A stretch of DNA of 33,186 bases, taken from the NCBI GenBank assembly GCA_947625535.1, contig CANQOR010000018.1, positions 1 through 33,186 on the forward strand, written 5' to 3'. The notes below the pieces were generated by a model. That model saw only the letters and a list, made by a program, of their open reading frames with translations. It did not search any database and was not told the DNA's origin. The DNA is from an uncultured Bacilli bacterium (GTDB lineage Bacteria; Bacillota_I; Bacilli_A; RF39; UBA660). The translations under genes and the position numbers were made by a program. Below, piece by piece: positions 6,391 through 12,346 of this stretch (position 1 is the stretch's first letter; the number at the start of each line of letters is the position of its first letter).

Positions 6391-6398
6391 TCTAAATA
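6391..6398 (+). promoter_or_regulatory. T4-late-like TCTAAATA box before 6405
   Basis: tctaaata ends 6 bases before the ATG. The following atatgggggatg resembles ctaaatatgaggaATG before the related gene that starts at 33109 on the minus strand. Confidence 0.5.
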
Positions 6399-6404
6399 TG
6401 GGGG

Positions 6405-7340
6405 ATGCAGAGTAGTCAGCAAGAGGCTTATGATGAATTCATAGAATGGATCTTGGAGTCGAGGGAGATGGAGACACCTGAAGAATATTGGAAGAGGAAA
6501 GAGGTTGAAAGATTAGATGAGAGGTACAATTCAACGAGGGGAGAAATCAGGAAAGTAGCTAACAAGATTATTGCAGATTGGATCAACTCGATGGAATCAC
6601 ATATAAGACATGAAGCAGATTCGAAGGATTGGACATCTACAATCAAACACAATGGCAGGGAGATTATGATGAAGGATTTTACGGAGATGATAAAGAAGTC
6701 TCAGAAGTTACCTGACAAACTCTTGAGATACATAATAGCGGATTACAGAAAACCACGCATAAAGCTGCCTCCCTTCAGGGTGGCGGTAGTTCACATCAAA
6801 GATTATGAAATGGAAGCTATGTTCAACGAAGCTTATGCAACCTATAAGAGGCGTGGGAAATACGATTCAAATTCTAAAAGTGATAGGAGGGTAAAGAAGA
6901 AAAACTTTGTTGAAGTCTTGTTAGAGGATATATTGTCGTACAGATTTGGCCGTACTGACCTGTGGGAGAAATATAAGAATGGTGACATTGGTTGGGAAGG
7001 ACTTCTTAACAAGCTTTCAGCGTCTAACAGGTTATTGTTGTTGTGGTCAATTTTTTGCTATGGCATGAGAACAAATTTTAAGGATTTGATTTTGAGAGAT
7101 GATAAAGATGGGATAATGAAGTCTCTTGATCTGGAAGTTATCAATCAAAATGTGAACAACATAAGAAGTGCGTTTAGGGATGTTTTTGAACATAGAACTG
7201 TAACAAAGCTCTTTATAAGGAACATTGAAACATATGCAGATACTGATGATAAGCGCAATGAATTTCTTTCAGATTTGTTTTCAGTGACAAAAAGCAACAA
7301 CGAGCTGTTTCGTGGAATAATTGGGGAACTATCCACTTAA
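6405..7340 (+). CDS. Late-type protein, 311 aa, with embedded IS605-end sequence
   Basis: Starts MQSSQQEAYDEFIEWILESREMETPEEYWKRKE. Residues 5-19 (QQEAYDEFIEWILES) match the N-terminus of the 32417-33109 product (QQEAYDNFIEWLLES) while the rest differs. The peptide holds F-I-E and I-L-E, candidate prohead-protease sites. The body is charged and helical. Residues 120-131 (KLPPFRVAVVHI) are encoded by 6762-6797, which is nearly identical to the right end of the IS605 element at 21734-21769; the 36 bases keep the frame. The C-terminus GELST is echoed by a fragment at 26911-26934. Probably a late, possibly packaged protein; function unknown. Confidence 0.65.
   Translation: MQSSQQEAYDEFIEWILESREMETPEEYWKRKEVERLDERYNSTRGEIRKVANKIIADWINSMESHIRHEADSKDWTSTIKHNGREIMMKDFTEMIKKSQKLPDKLLRYIIADYRKPRIKLPPFRVAVVHIKDYEMEAMFNEAYATYKRRGKYDSNSKSDRRVKKKNFVEVLLEDILSYRFGRTDLWEKYKNGDIGWEGLLNKLSASNRLLLLWSIFCYGMRTNFKDLILRDDKDGIMKSLDLEVINQNVNNIRSAFRDVFEHRTVTKLFIRNIETYADTDDKRNEFLSDLFSVTKSNNELFRGIIGELST
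6762..6797 (+). repeat. IS200/IS605 right-end sequence inside a gene
   Basis: 35 of 36 bases match 21734-21769, the end of the TnpA/TnpB element: AAGCTGCCTCCCTT, then C or T, then AGGGTGGCGGTAG and TTCACATC. It includes the CCCTT-AGGG hairpin. It sits mid-gene in an open frame and no other IS sequence flanks it. Confidence 0.8.
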
Positions 7341-7357
7341 CTGCACAAGAAATGTGG

Positions 7358-7363
7358 TATAAT
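7358..7363 (+). promoter_or_regulatory. -10 box for the 7369-7545 RNA
   Basis: TATAAT preceded by TGG gives an extended -10. Predicted start near 7370 coincides with the first base of the first RNA hairpin. TTAACT at 7337-7342 is a possible -35 but only 15 bases away. Confidence 0.6.
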
Positions 7364-7368
7364 AAAAA

Positions 7369-7545
7369 AGATGGACGAGAGAAATATGCCCTCATCCATC
7401 TGCTACCTTAAATTAAGTTAAGGTATTCCAATCTGTGTATTAGAGAAGGCCAGTTCCACGCGCACACGTGGAAGTCGTTGGCGAACTCTATGCACAGATA
7501 ATACCCGAATATATGCTTCTTGAGCATTATCGGGTATGTTTTATT
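7369..7545 (+). ncRNA. Structured small RNA, about 175 nt, unknown family
   Basis: Four hairpins follow in tandem from a consensus -10 to a terminator with no credible frame between. H1: AGATGGACGAG (7369-7379) with CTCATCCATCT (7391-7401). H2: ACCTTAA (7405-7411) with TTAAGGT (7418-7424). H3: CTGTGTATTAGAG (7433-7445) with CTCTATGCACAG (7486-7497), enclosing GCCA/TGGC and TTCCACG/CGTGGAA. H4: a long terminator stem ATACCCGA..TCGGGTAT (7501-7537) followed by GTTTTATTGTT. It does not look like a tRNA, tmRNA or 6S RNA. A short frame from 7371 (MDERNMPSSICYLKLS) exists but lies in the paired regions. Confidence 0.65.
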
Positions 7546-7567
7546 GTTAATTTCTTATCATAATCTG

Positions 7568-7610
7568 AGAAGGGCTCTGGAGCAAAATTCTGGAGTCCTT
7601 CTTTTTGTTT
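7568..7610 (+). terminator. Second rho-independent terminator
   Basis: AGAAGGGCTCTGG (7568-7580) pairs, with G-U pairs, with CTGGAGTCCTTCT (7590-7602), followed by TTTTGTTT. It backs up the terminator of the small RNA. Confidence 0.7.
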
Positions 7611-7680
7611 CAAATATGCTCAAATTCTTGGACATTTTCATCAGATATGAGACAAAGTTGGAATTCTCTCAAAATTTTCC

Positions 7681-7708
7681 TTGACAAGAGTTGGAGAGTG
7701 TGCATAAT
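7681..7708 (+). promoter_or_regulatory. Promoter for 7735-8055
   Basis: TTGACA (7681-7686), 16 bases, CATAAT (7703-7708). The leader agccaccaacgaaactatc is short and A/C-rich, without a Shine-Dalgarno. Confidence 0.65.
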
Positions 7709-7734
7709 CGAATCCAGCCACCAACGAAACTATC

Positions 7735-8055
7735 ATGAACACAATTGAACCAGATCCAGAAGACTTGAAGAAGCTTGTCAAAGACTTGAAACGTCTTGGA
7801 AAGCTTAAATTGAAAGCCACAAGGAATTCAGAATATGAGCTGTTTTACTCTCCTTTCAATCATTGTTATTTCTTGAAAGCGGGCAATGAGGATATAGGAA
7901 TTGCAGTGTCTGATGGAAACGATTTTGTTGATGTTGCTCATGGTGTTTTAATAGGTTTTTGCAACAGGGAGACTTATAGGAAGAATCAACGAAAGATTGA
8001 CAAGGTTGTTAAGGACTTCTTGAAGAAATATGTTCCTGACGCAAAATTTATGTGA
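7735..8055 (+). CDS. Hypothetical basic protein, 106 aa
   Basis: Starts MNTIEPDPEDLKKLVKDLKRLGKLKLKATRNSEYELFYSPFNHCYFLKAGNEDIGIAVSDGNDFVDVAHGVLIGFCNRETYRKNQRKIDKVVKDFLKKY. A helix (residues 8-25), a beta-rich middle and a basic C-terminal helix; single domain, cytoplasmic. It has its own promoter at 7681-7708 and ends 41 bases before the inner edge of the IS607-type element. No family recognised. Confidence 0.6.
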   Translation: MNTIEPDPEDLKKLVKDLKRLGKLKLKATRNSEYELFYSPFNHCYFLKAGNEDIGIAVSDGNDFVDVAHGVLIGFCNRETYRKNQRKIDKVVKDFLKKYVPDAKFM

Positions 8056-8107
8056 GATTCAACTTATTCAAGAGAATTGAAGAAAGACTTTAGATAGTTA
8101 CTAAAAA

Positions 8108-9352
8108 TCATGCAAATTGATGAAATGTTAGTTTTCTGGTATCAAACATAGTCTCTACCAGTGGCGTACTACACACCTTTATTGAGTACTTAAATTCCCC
8201 AATTACTTTTCTTAGTATATTAAGCGAACCGTTCAGGTCTGCGTTGATTAGCTTACCGCTTGCGCTTCTAAACAGACCACGTTTGATTCGCTTTCCTGCG
8301 TATTCACCATCGGCATGCTTACATATCTTTTCGTTGTCCAAGAAAGAACATTTTGAGGTATAACTCTCTTCGGTTATAACTACATTTATTCCTTCTAGGT
8401 TACACTTATACGTAAGCATGTCGATGAAACGAGAATGTGGTATCTCCACAAAGTTTTGGTTGTTACGCCTGCCGATATTTGTCTCTTGTTTCCAGTCGTT
8501 GTTCTTCCCAACGATCAGAGTATGTATTTCATTGGAAACTAATTGATTAACAATAAATCGGCTTGCCTTGTGAAGATAATTGTTTACCTTGTTATCTCGC
8601 TTGTGAAAAATTTTGTGTTTTTGCTCTATTAGGTTATTCTTCCCGTTTCCCTCCTTTGTGGTGTCTATTTCCTGTTGAAGTTGTGCTGCTTTCTTGTTGG
8701 CGTATTGGTTTATGGATTTAAGTGGCCGGCCGTTGACAATGTATGGTTTTACCACATTAGAAGAAACAGTGGCAAGGTTGTTCACGCCAAGGTCAATTGC
8801 CGCATACCGCCCATTATCCTTCTTCTTCGGTTTTTCCGTGACGGTGTAAACCACCTCAACCTTGTAATACCCGTTTCTAGGAACGACTCTTGCTTGGTCA
8901 ATACAAAGTGGATTAACCTTGGTTTTAAATTCACAATCCACACCAGAAAGCTTAATAACTCCCTTGTTGAGTCCTTTCTTGGATATTGCCTGAATGGTGA
9001 AGGTCGCTGTGAATCTTCCCTTAACCTTGTCAAGATAATCAGGAATTGACTTCTTTTTGCCCTTTGCCTTCTCTGACTTTAGAGACCCAAAGAAGCCTTT
9101 AAAGTTCCTGTCAATAGACCGTAACACCTGCTGAGAAACCTTGGTCGGTAAGGCGTAGTATTCTTCCTTCTTTTCTGTATTAAACTTCTTATCAAGTGAG
9201 TTACAGTTCAGAAACTTCTTCGTTTCAAAGTAGTGTTGCCTTACTTCATAAAGACCTGAGTTATAGAGGTTCTTTGCACAAAAGCACAGGTCATCCAGCA
9301 ACGCGTATCGCGGGTCGCTCTTCTTTATGACTGTGCTTTCCACTAACTGCAT
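8108..9352 (-). CDS. tnpB: TnpB RNA-guided nuclease (IS607 type)
   Basis: TnpB family, about 414 residues from MQLVESTVIKKSDPRYALLDDLC. I chose the ATG at 9352 because it follows the tnpA stop directly; the upstream ATG at 9433 lies inside tnpA. RuvC-I is AAIDLGVNNLATVSSN (catalytic D), RuvC-III LINADLNGSLNILRKV (D). At the usual RuvC-II spot (I/V-x-E-D-L) it reads LIVGKNNDWKQ, and acidic residues appear later in FVEIPHSRF and VITEESYTSKCSF: the variant arrangement common in this TnpB branch. TnpB proteins cut DNA guided by an RNA made from the gene's 3' end and right end, which here overlap the last codons. It seems intact. Confidence 0.9.
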   Translation of the reverse strand: MQLVESTVIKKSDPRYALLDDLCFCAKNLYNSGLYEVRQHYFETKKFLNCNSLDKKFNTEKKEEYYALPTKVSQQVLRSIDRNFKGFFGSLKSEKAKGKKKSIPDYLDKVKGRFTATFTIQAISKKGLNKGVIKLSGVDCEFKTKVNPLCIDQARVVPRNGYYKVEVVYTVTEKPKKKDNGRYAAIDLGVNNLATVSSNVVKPYIVNGRPLKSINQYANKKAAQLQQEIDTTKEGNGKNNLIEQKHKIFHKRDNKVNNYLHKASRFIVNQLVSNEIHTLIVGKNNDWKQETNIGRRNNQNFVEIPHSRFIDMLTYKCNLEGINVVITEESYTSKCSFLDNEKICKHADGEYAGKRIKRGLFRSASGKLINADLNGSLNILRKVIGEFKYSIKVCSTPLVETMFDTRKLTFHQFA

Positions 9353-9354
9353 TA

Positions 9355-9927
9355 TTATTCTCCCTTCTCTAGCTGTTCTATGAGTTTTTCTGTTTTTCTC
9401 TTGCTCCGTCTCTGCCCATAAATTCTGGCACAAAATGATGTAATAATAGAAACAAAATCTTGTACAAGATCCTCCTTGTCGTCTTCAGCAGGATTTACTA
9501 TTTCAATTTCTCTGTTATTAAGAGATAGTAATTTCTGAATGTAGTTTAACCCGAATCTACACAAGCGGTCTTTATGTTCAACCACTATAACATCGATGCT
9601 TTTATCTTCTAAAAGTTTCTCTAACTTTGGCCTTTTGTCATTCAATCCAGAACCAACTTCTGTCACAATCTGTGCCACTTTGTATCCCTTGGCATTACAA
9701 AAGGAAACAAGCCTGTCCTTTTGCTTTTCAAGATTGTCTTTGTTTTCAGAAGAAGAAACACGCGCATATACAGCAACGGTTTTCTCTTTATAAGGATTAT
9801 CTATAACAATCTTAATTCTTCCTGTCGGTGTTTTACGTGTCTTTAATTCACCGTTATATATCCAGTTCCACACGGTCCTTGTACAAACATCGCGCATTCT
9901 GGCATATTCTGAAATTTTGTACTCCAT
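9355..9927 (-). CDS. tnpA: IS607-type serine recombinase TnpA
   Basis: 190 residues. N-terminal MerR-like helix-turn-helix (residues 1-40, YKISEYARMRDVCTRTVWNWIYNGELKTRKTPTGRIKI), then a resolvase fold with the catalytic serine in VAVYARVSSSENK (about residue 58), LEKQKDRL, SGLNDKRPKLEKLL and VVEHKDRLCRFGLNYI. Length and order are those of IS607 transposases, in which the DNA-binding domain precedes the catalytic one. It catalyses excision and insertion through a 5'-phosphoserine intermediate. It is co-directional with tnpB and appears intact. Confidence 0.93.
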   Translation of the reverse strand: MEYKISEYARMRDVCTRTVWNWIYNGELKTRKTPTGRIKIVIDNPYKEKTVAVYARVSSSENKDNLEKQKDRLVSFCNAKGYKVAQIVTEVGSGLNDKRPKLEKLLEDKSIDVIVVEHKDRLCRFGLNYIQKLLSLNNREIEIVNPAEDDKEDLVQDFVSIITSFCARIYGQRRSKRKTEKLIEQLEKGE

Positions 9928-10013
9928 TTATCTTATTATAACATTATTTATGGGAATACGTGTAAAATTGTTGTAAAAGTTCATTATTATGACACAAATT
10001 TGTTTTTTTTGTG

Positions 10014-10041
10014 TTGACTTTTTGAAAATTTCTTGTACACT
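10014..10041 (+). promoter_or_regulatory. Promoter for 10127-10936
   Basis: TTGACT (10014-10019), 16 bases, TACACT (10036-10041). A second TATAAT lies at about 10104-10109 near the gene. The mirror copy in the right arm (TTGACT, TATATT) reads toward the gene on the minus strand. Confidence 0.55.
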
Positions 10042-10108
10042 AAACCTGTTAAGTGAAACATTACACCAATTATTCATCAAATTTCATCATTATAAATGAC
10101 TTGTTATA
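10014..10108 (+). repeat. 95-bp inverted repeat, left arm
   Basis: Matches the reverse complement of 11051-11145 at 89 of 95 positions by eye, without gaps. It contains TTGACT-N16-TACACT reading toward 10127, then acctgttaagtgaaaca and caccaattattca. The two arms enclose the 10127-10936 gene and both promoter-like sequences point inward. Confidence 0.9.
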
Positions 10109-10126
10109 ATACAAAACAAAAACGCC

Positions 10127-10936
10127 ATGAATACAACAGAAACAGAAGAAAAAGTGCAACCTTCTTGGATGAGTTCTTGGGAAAGGATTCGTGCAAAGAT
10201 GGCTGCAAGACGGGCTGAAAAAGATGTCTTAAAAGACATGGGGATAATTTCAAATGAAGAAAATATCAAAACCGAACAACCAAAAACTTCAAAAGAACGA
10301 AAGAAGAACAGGCAGGAAAAGAGAGAAAAGAAACTTGCAAAACTAAAAGAGAAGAGAATTGAAGCTTCTAAACCAAAGGTTGTTCCTGTATTGGAAGATT
10401 CAAAGGCTTCTCTTTTGCGCGGAGCCAACATAGAAGACGATAATGAATGGCTGTCCAACAAAAGAGTTTCTGAAATTCTTGGTGTGAGGAATCCAAGTCA
10501 AAGTTCATATGACCTTAAAAAGAGAAACAAGTGGAAAAAAGGCCCTGTAGAATTTCTTAAAAGAAGTGTTAGAGAAGCTGTTGAAAAGAAAATCGACCAG
10601 TCTCTTTTAAGAAAGACAACAGCTTGGATTGCAGAATATTTGCAGGAACCAATTGTGGATTCTGTTCCAGATGGGTGGATTGAAATTCACGCGGCTGCCG
10701 AACAGGCTAAGGTTTCCATGCGAACTTTCATTAAGAGGAAGGAAAAGAATCATTGGACCTTTCGACATTTGCGAATTCGTCAGGAAGATGGAAGAGTTAA
10801 AATTTGCACTTTAATCAATGAAGGAACATTGAAGAAATATATTTATGACCGAGAAAAGCAGGTCTATGGAAAGAGTGATTGGGAATATAGGCTTGCAAGA
10901 CATGCGCAAGGAAGAAACAACCGACGCAGACGATGA
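10127..10936 (+). CDS. Putative DNA-binding protein, 269 aa
   Basis: Starts MNTTETEEKVQPSWMSSWERIRAKMAARRAEK after leader acaaaacaaaaacgcc. Residues 20-90 are lysine/arginine-rich and helical (ERKKNRQEKREKKLAKLKEKRIEASKPK). Two helix-turn-helix-like segments follow: EWLSNKRVSEILGVRNPSQSSYDLKKRNKW (about 105-135) and DGWIEIHAAAEQAKVSMRTFIKRKEKNHWTFRHLRIRQEDGRVKICTLI (about 181-230), the latter with a wing-like end and a layout similar to the repeat unit of the 13893-19107 paralogues. The C-terminus is basic (HAQGRNNRRRR). The gene fills a 95-bp inverted repeat whose arms contain its promoter, so autoregulation through the arms is plausible but unproven. Confidence 0.65.
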   Translation: MNTTETEEKVQPSWMSSWERIRAKMAARRAEKDVLKDMGIISNEENIKTEQPKTSKERKKNRQEKREKKLAKLKEKRIEASKPKVVPVLEDSKASLLRGANIEDDNEWLSNKRVSEILGVRNPSQSSYDLKKRNKWKKGPVEFLKRSVREAVEKKIDQSLLRKTTAWIAEYLQEPIVDSVPDGWIEIHAAAEQAKVSMRTFIKRKEKNHWTFRHLRIRQEDGRVKICTLINEGTLKKYIYDREKQVYGKSDWEYRLARHAQGRNNRRRR

Positions 10937-10957
10937 ATCCCACTGAAGACAAAGAAT

Positions 10958-10987
10958 CTTTCATGATTTTTCATGATTTTTAGTAAC
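10958..10987 (+). mobile_element. Solo IS607-type right-end remnant
   Basis: ctttcatgat, ttttcatgat, ttttagtaac: the same 30-base terminal pattern as 12291-12320. No tnpB precedes it; it starts 21 bases after the stop of the 10127 gene, inside the 95-bp inverted repeat. Following bases ggtcaagcaaatcttg would be a guide. Confidence 0.6.
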
Positions 10988-11050
10988 GGTCAAGCAAATC
11001 TTGAATGAACTTGCAGGAAGAGAAGACTGGAAGGAAATTGCGATCAGGAT

Positions 11051-11145
11051 TATAACTAGTCATTTATAATAATGAAATTTGGTGAATAATTGGTGTAGTG
11101 TTTCACTTAACAGGTTTAATATACAAGAAATTTTCAAAAAGTCAA
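11051..11145 (-). repeat. 95-bp inverted repeat, right arm
   Basis: Reverse-complement copy of 10014-10108 with six differences. Its promoter-like TTGACT (11145-11140) and TATATT read leftward into the 3' end of the 10127 gene, so it could drive antisense RNA; no minus-strand gene is evident there. Confidence 0.9.
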
Positions 11146-11207
11146 GAAAATTCACAAAAAATACGATTCTTTTGTCATGAAGCCCCTAAATAGGATAGAA
11201 GAGATAA

Positions 11208-12290
11208 ATGATTCTACGTACAACAAGCCACACCATGAAATATATGAACTCTGGAAAGGAGAGTTTGTACTGGCGAATTGTGCGTGATTACACTGAATTG
11301 GTACAGCTCTATATCGACATGATTCACAATAAAAAGCTTCCTCTTAAAACGTTCTTATCAAGCAAGCAGTTGCCAATCCTGAACGATATAGAGAGGTCAT
11401 CATGGAGAGCCGTGTGTTATAAAGAAGCCTCAATGGCTTATAGGAGTGTATTAAATCTGACTAAAGACAAGAAGAAGTTTACTAAACCCGTTGTTAAGGC
11501 TCATTCTATCAATTTAGAGTATCGTTTGTGGAACATTCAGAAGTGTGATAGTGGTGAGTTTAATTACTTCATTAAGATTGTTTCTCCTTATAAGAAGTCA
11601 GAATACAGATACTTGTCTTTTAATGTTCCTATCAAATTTCATAGGGTAAACCGAATCCTAATTGAACAGGGATTCAATATGAATTCTGCCACAATGATGC
11701 TTACTGATAAAGGAAACATTAAACTCTACTGGGAGAAAGAAGAGGTTGCAAAGAGGGAGGGAAAGCCCATTGGTGTGGATTGCGGTTACAAGAAGCTTTT
11801 AGCATGTTCTGATAATACAACTTACGGTGAAGAGTTAGAGCAGATTTATGAGAAGATTTCTAGGAAGAAACAAGGCTCAAAAGCTTTTAAGCGTGCCCTT
11901 ATAGAGCGTGACCAAGCTATCAATAAAACAGTAAAAGATTTCTACAACGACCACAAGGATTGTGGTTTAGTTGCTTGTGAGAACTTAAAGTGCGTAAAGC
12001 ACAAGTCTAAGTTTTCCAAAAAGTTTAACAATAAGTTACAGCGTTGGAGTTATCCTAAGGTACTTACTAAGCTTGAGCGTCTTAGCGAAACGGAAGGTTT
12101 CCGATTGGTTAAGATTCCTCCTGCTTACACATCTCAAAGATGCCATGTCTGTAATACTGTTGATAAGTCAAGTAGGCAAGGAGAGAAATTTCATTGCCAA
12201 ACTTGTGGAGCTGAGTGTGATGCCGACATCAACGCGGCCATCAACATTCTCCGCTTGGGAGTATATAGTCCCCAAGGCTTAATAAACTAA
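11208..12290 (+). CDS. tnpB: TnpB RNA-guided nuclease, stand-alone
   Basis: 360 residues, starting MILRTTSHTMKYMNSGKESLYWRIVRDYTELVQLYIDM. RuvC-I PIGVDCGYKKLLACSDN (D), RuvC-II CGLVACENLKCVKH (E), a four-cysteine zinc finger (CHVCNT and FHCQTCG) and RuvC-III CDADINAAINILRLG (D): all catalytic and zinc residues are present. No transposase gene accompanies it. Its right end (12291-12320) has the same pattern as the IS607-type element at 8097-9927, so it may have been moved by that serine recombinase. The 3' end of the gene and the right end should form the omega RNA. A CTAAATA at 11186-11192 lies 15 bases upstream of the ATG, probably by chance. Confidence 0.9.
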   Translation: MILRTTSHTMKYMNSGKESLYWRIVRDYTELVQLYIDMIHNKKLPLKTFLSSKQLPILNDIERSSWRAVCYKEASMAYRSVLNLTKDKKKFTKPVVKAHSINLEYRLWNIQKCDSGEFNYFIKIVSPYKKSEYRYLSFNVPIKFHRVNRILIEQGFNMNSATMMLTDKGNIKLYWEKEEVAKREGKPIGVDCGYKKLLACSDNTTYGEELEQIYEKISRKKQGSKAFKRALIERDQAINKTVKDFYNDHKDCGLVACENLKCVKHKSKFSKKFNNKLQRWSYPKVLTKLERLSETEGFRLVKIPPAYTSQRCHVCNTVDKSSRQGEKFHCQTCGAECDADINAAINILRLGVYSPQGLIN

Positions 12291-12320
12291 TTTTCATCGT
12301 TTTTCATGATTTTTAGTAAC
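12291..12320 (+). mobile_element. Right end of the 11208 tnpB element
   Basis: ttttcatcgt, ttttcatgat, ttttagtaac. Starts at the base after the tnpB stop codon and ends 26 bases before the hsdM ATG. The next bases (gattcacgcaagaagctg) would be the guide portion of the omega RNA. Confidence 0.75.
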
Positions 12321-12346
12321 GATTCACGCAAGAAGCTGCTAAAACA

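Larger units (their letters stand above)
8097..9927 (-). mobile_element. IS607-type element (serine recombinase + TnpB)
   Basis: tnpA and tnpB are on the minus strand in the usual IS607 order with a 2-base gap. The right end is set at 8097 because the terminal 10+10+10 pattern ending TTTTAGTAAC (minus strand, 8126-8097) recurs at 4754-4783, 10958-10987 and 12291-12320 while the flanks differ. The left end upstream of tnpA (beyond 9927, before about 10013) cannot be placed. IS607 TnpA inserts with little target specificity and makes no target duplication, so no direct repeat is expected. The minus-strand bases just past 8097 (tatctaaagtctttc) would be the guide of the TnpB RNA. Confidence 0.8.

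Noticed and set aside
11186-11192. CTAAATA 15 bases before the 11208 tnpB, and another at 20433-20439 before the 20452 tnpB, as late promoters
   Set aside because: About ten such heptamers are expected by chance in this AT-rich window, the second lies in a palindrome of the element, and neither protein has the shared N-terminal peptide.
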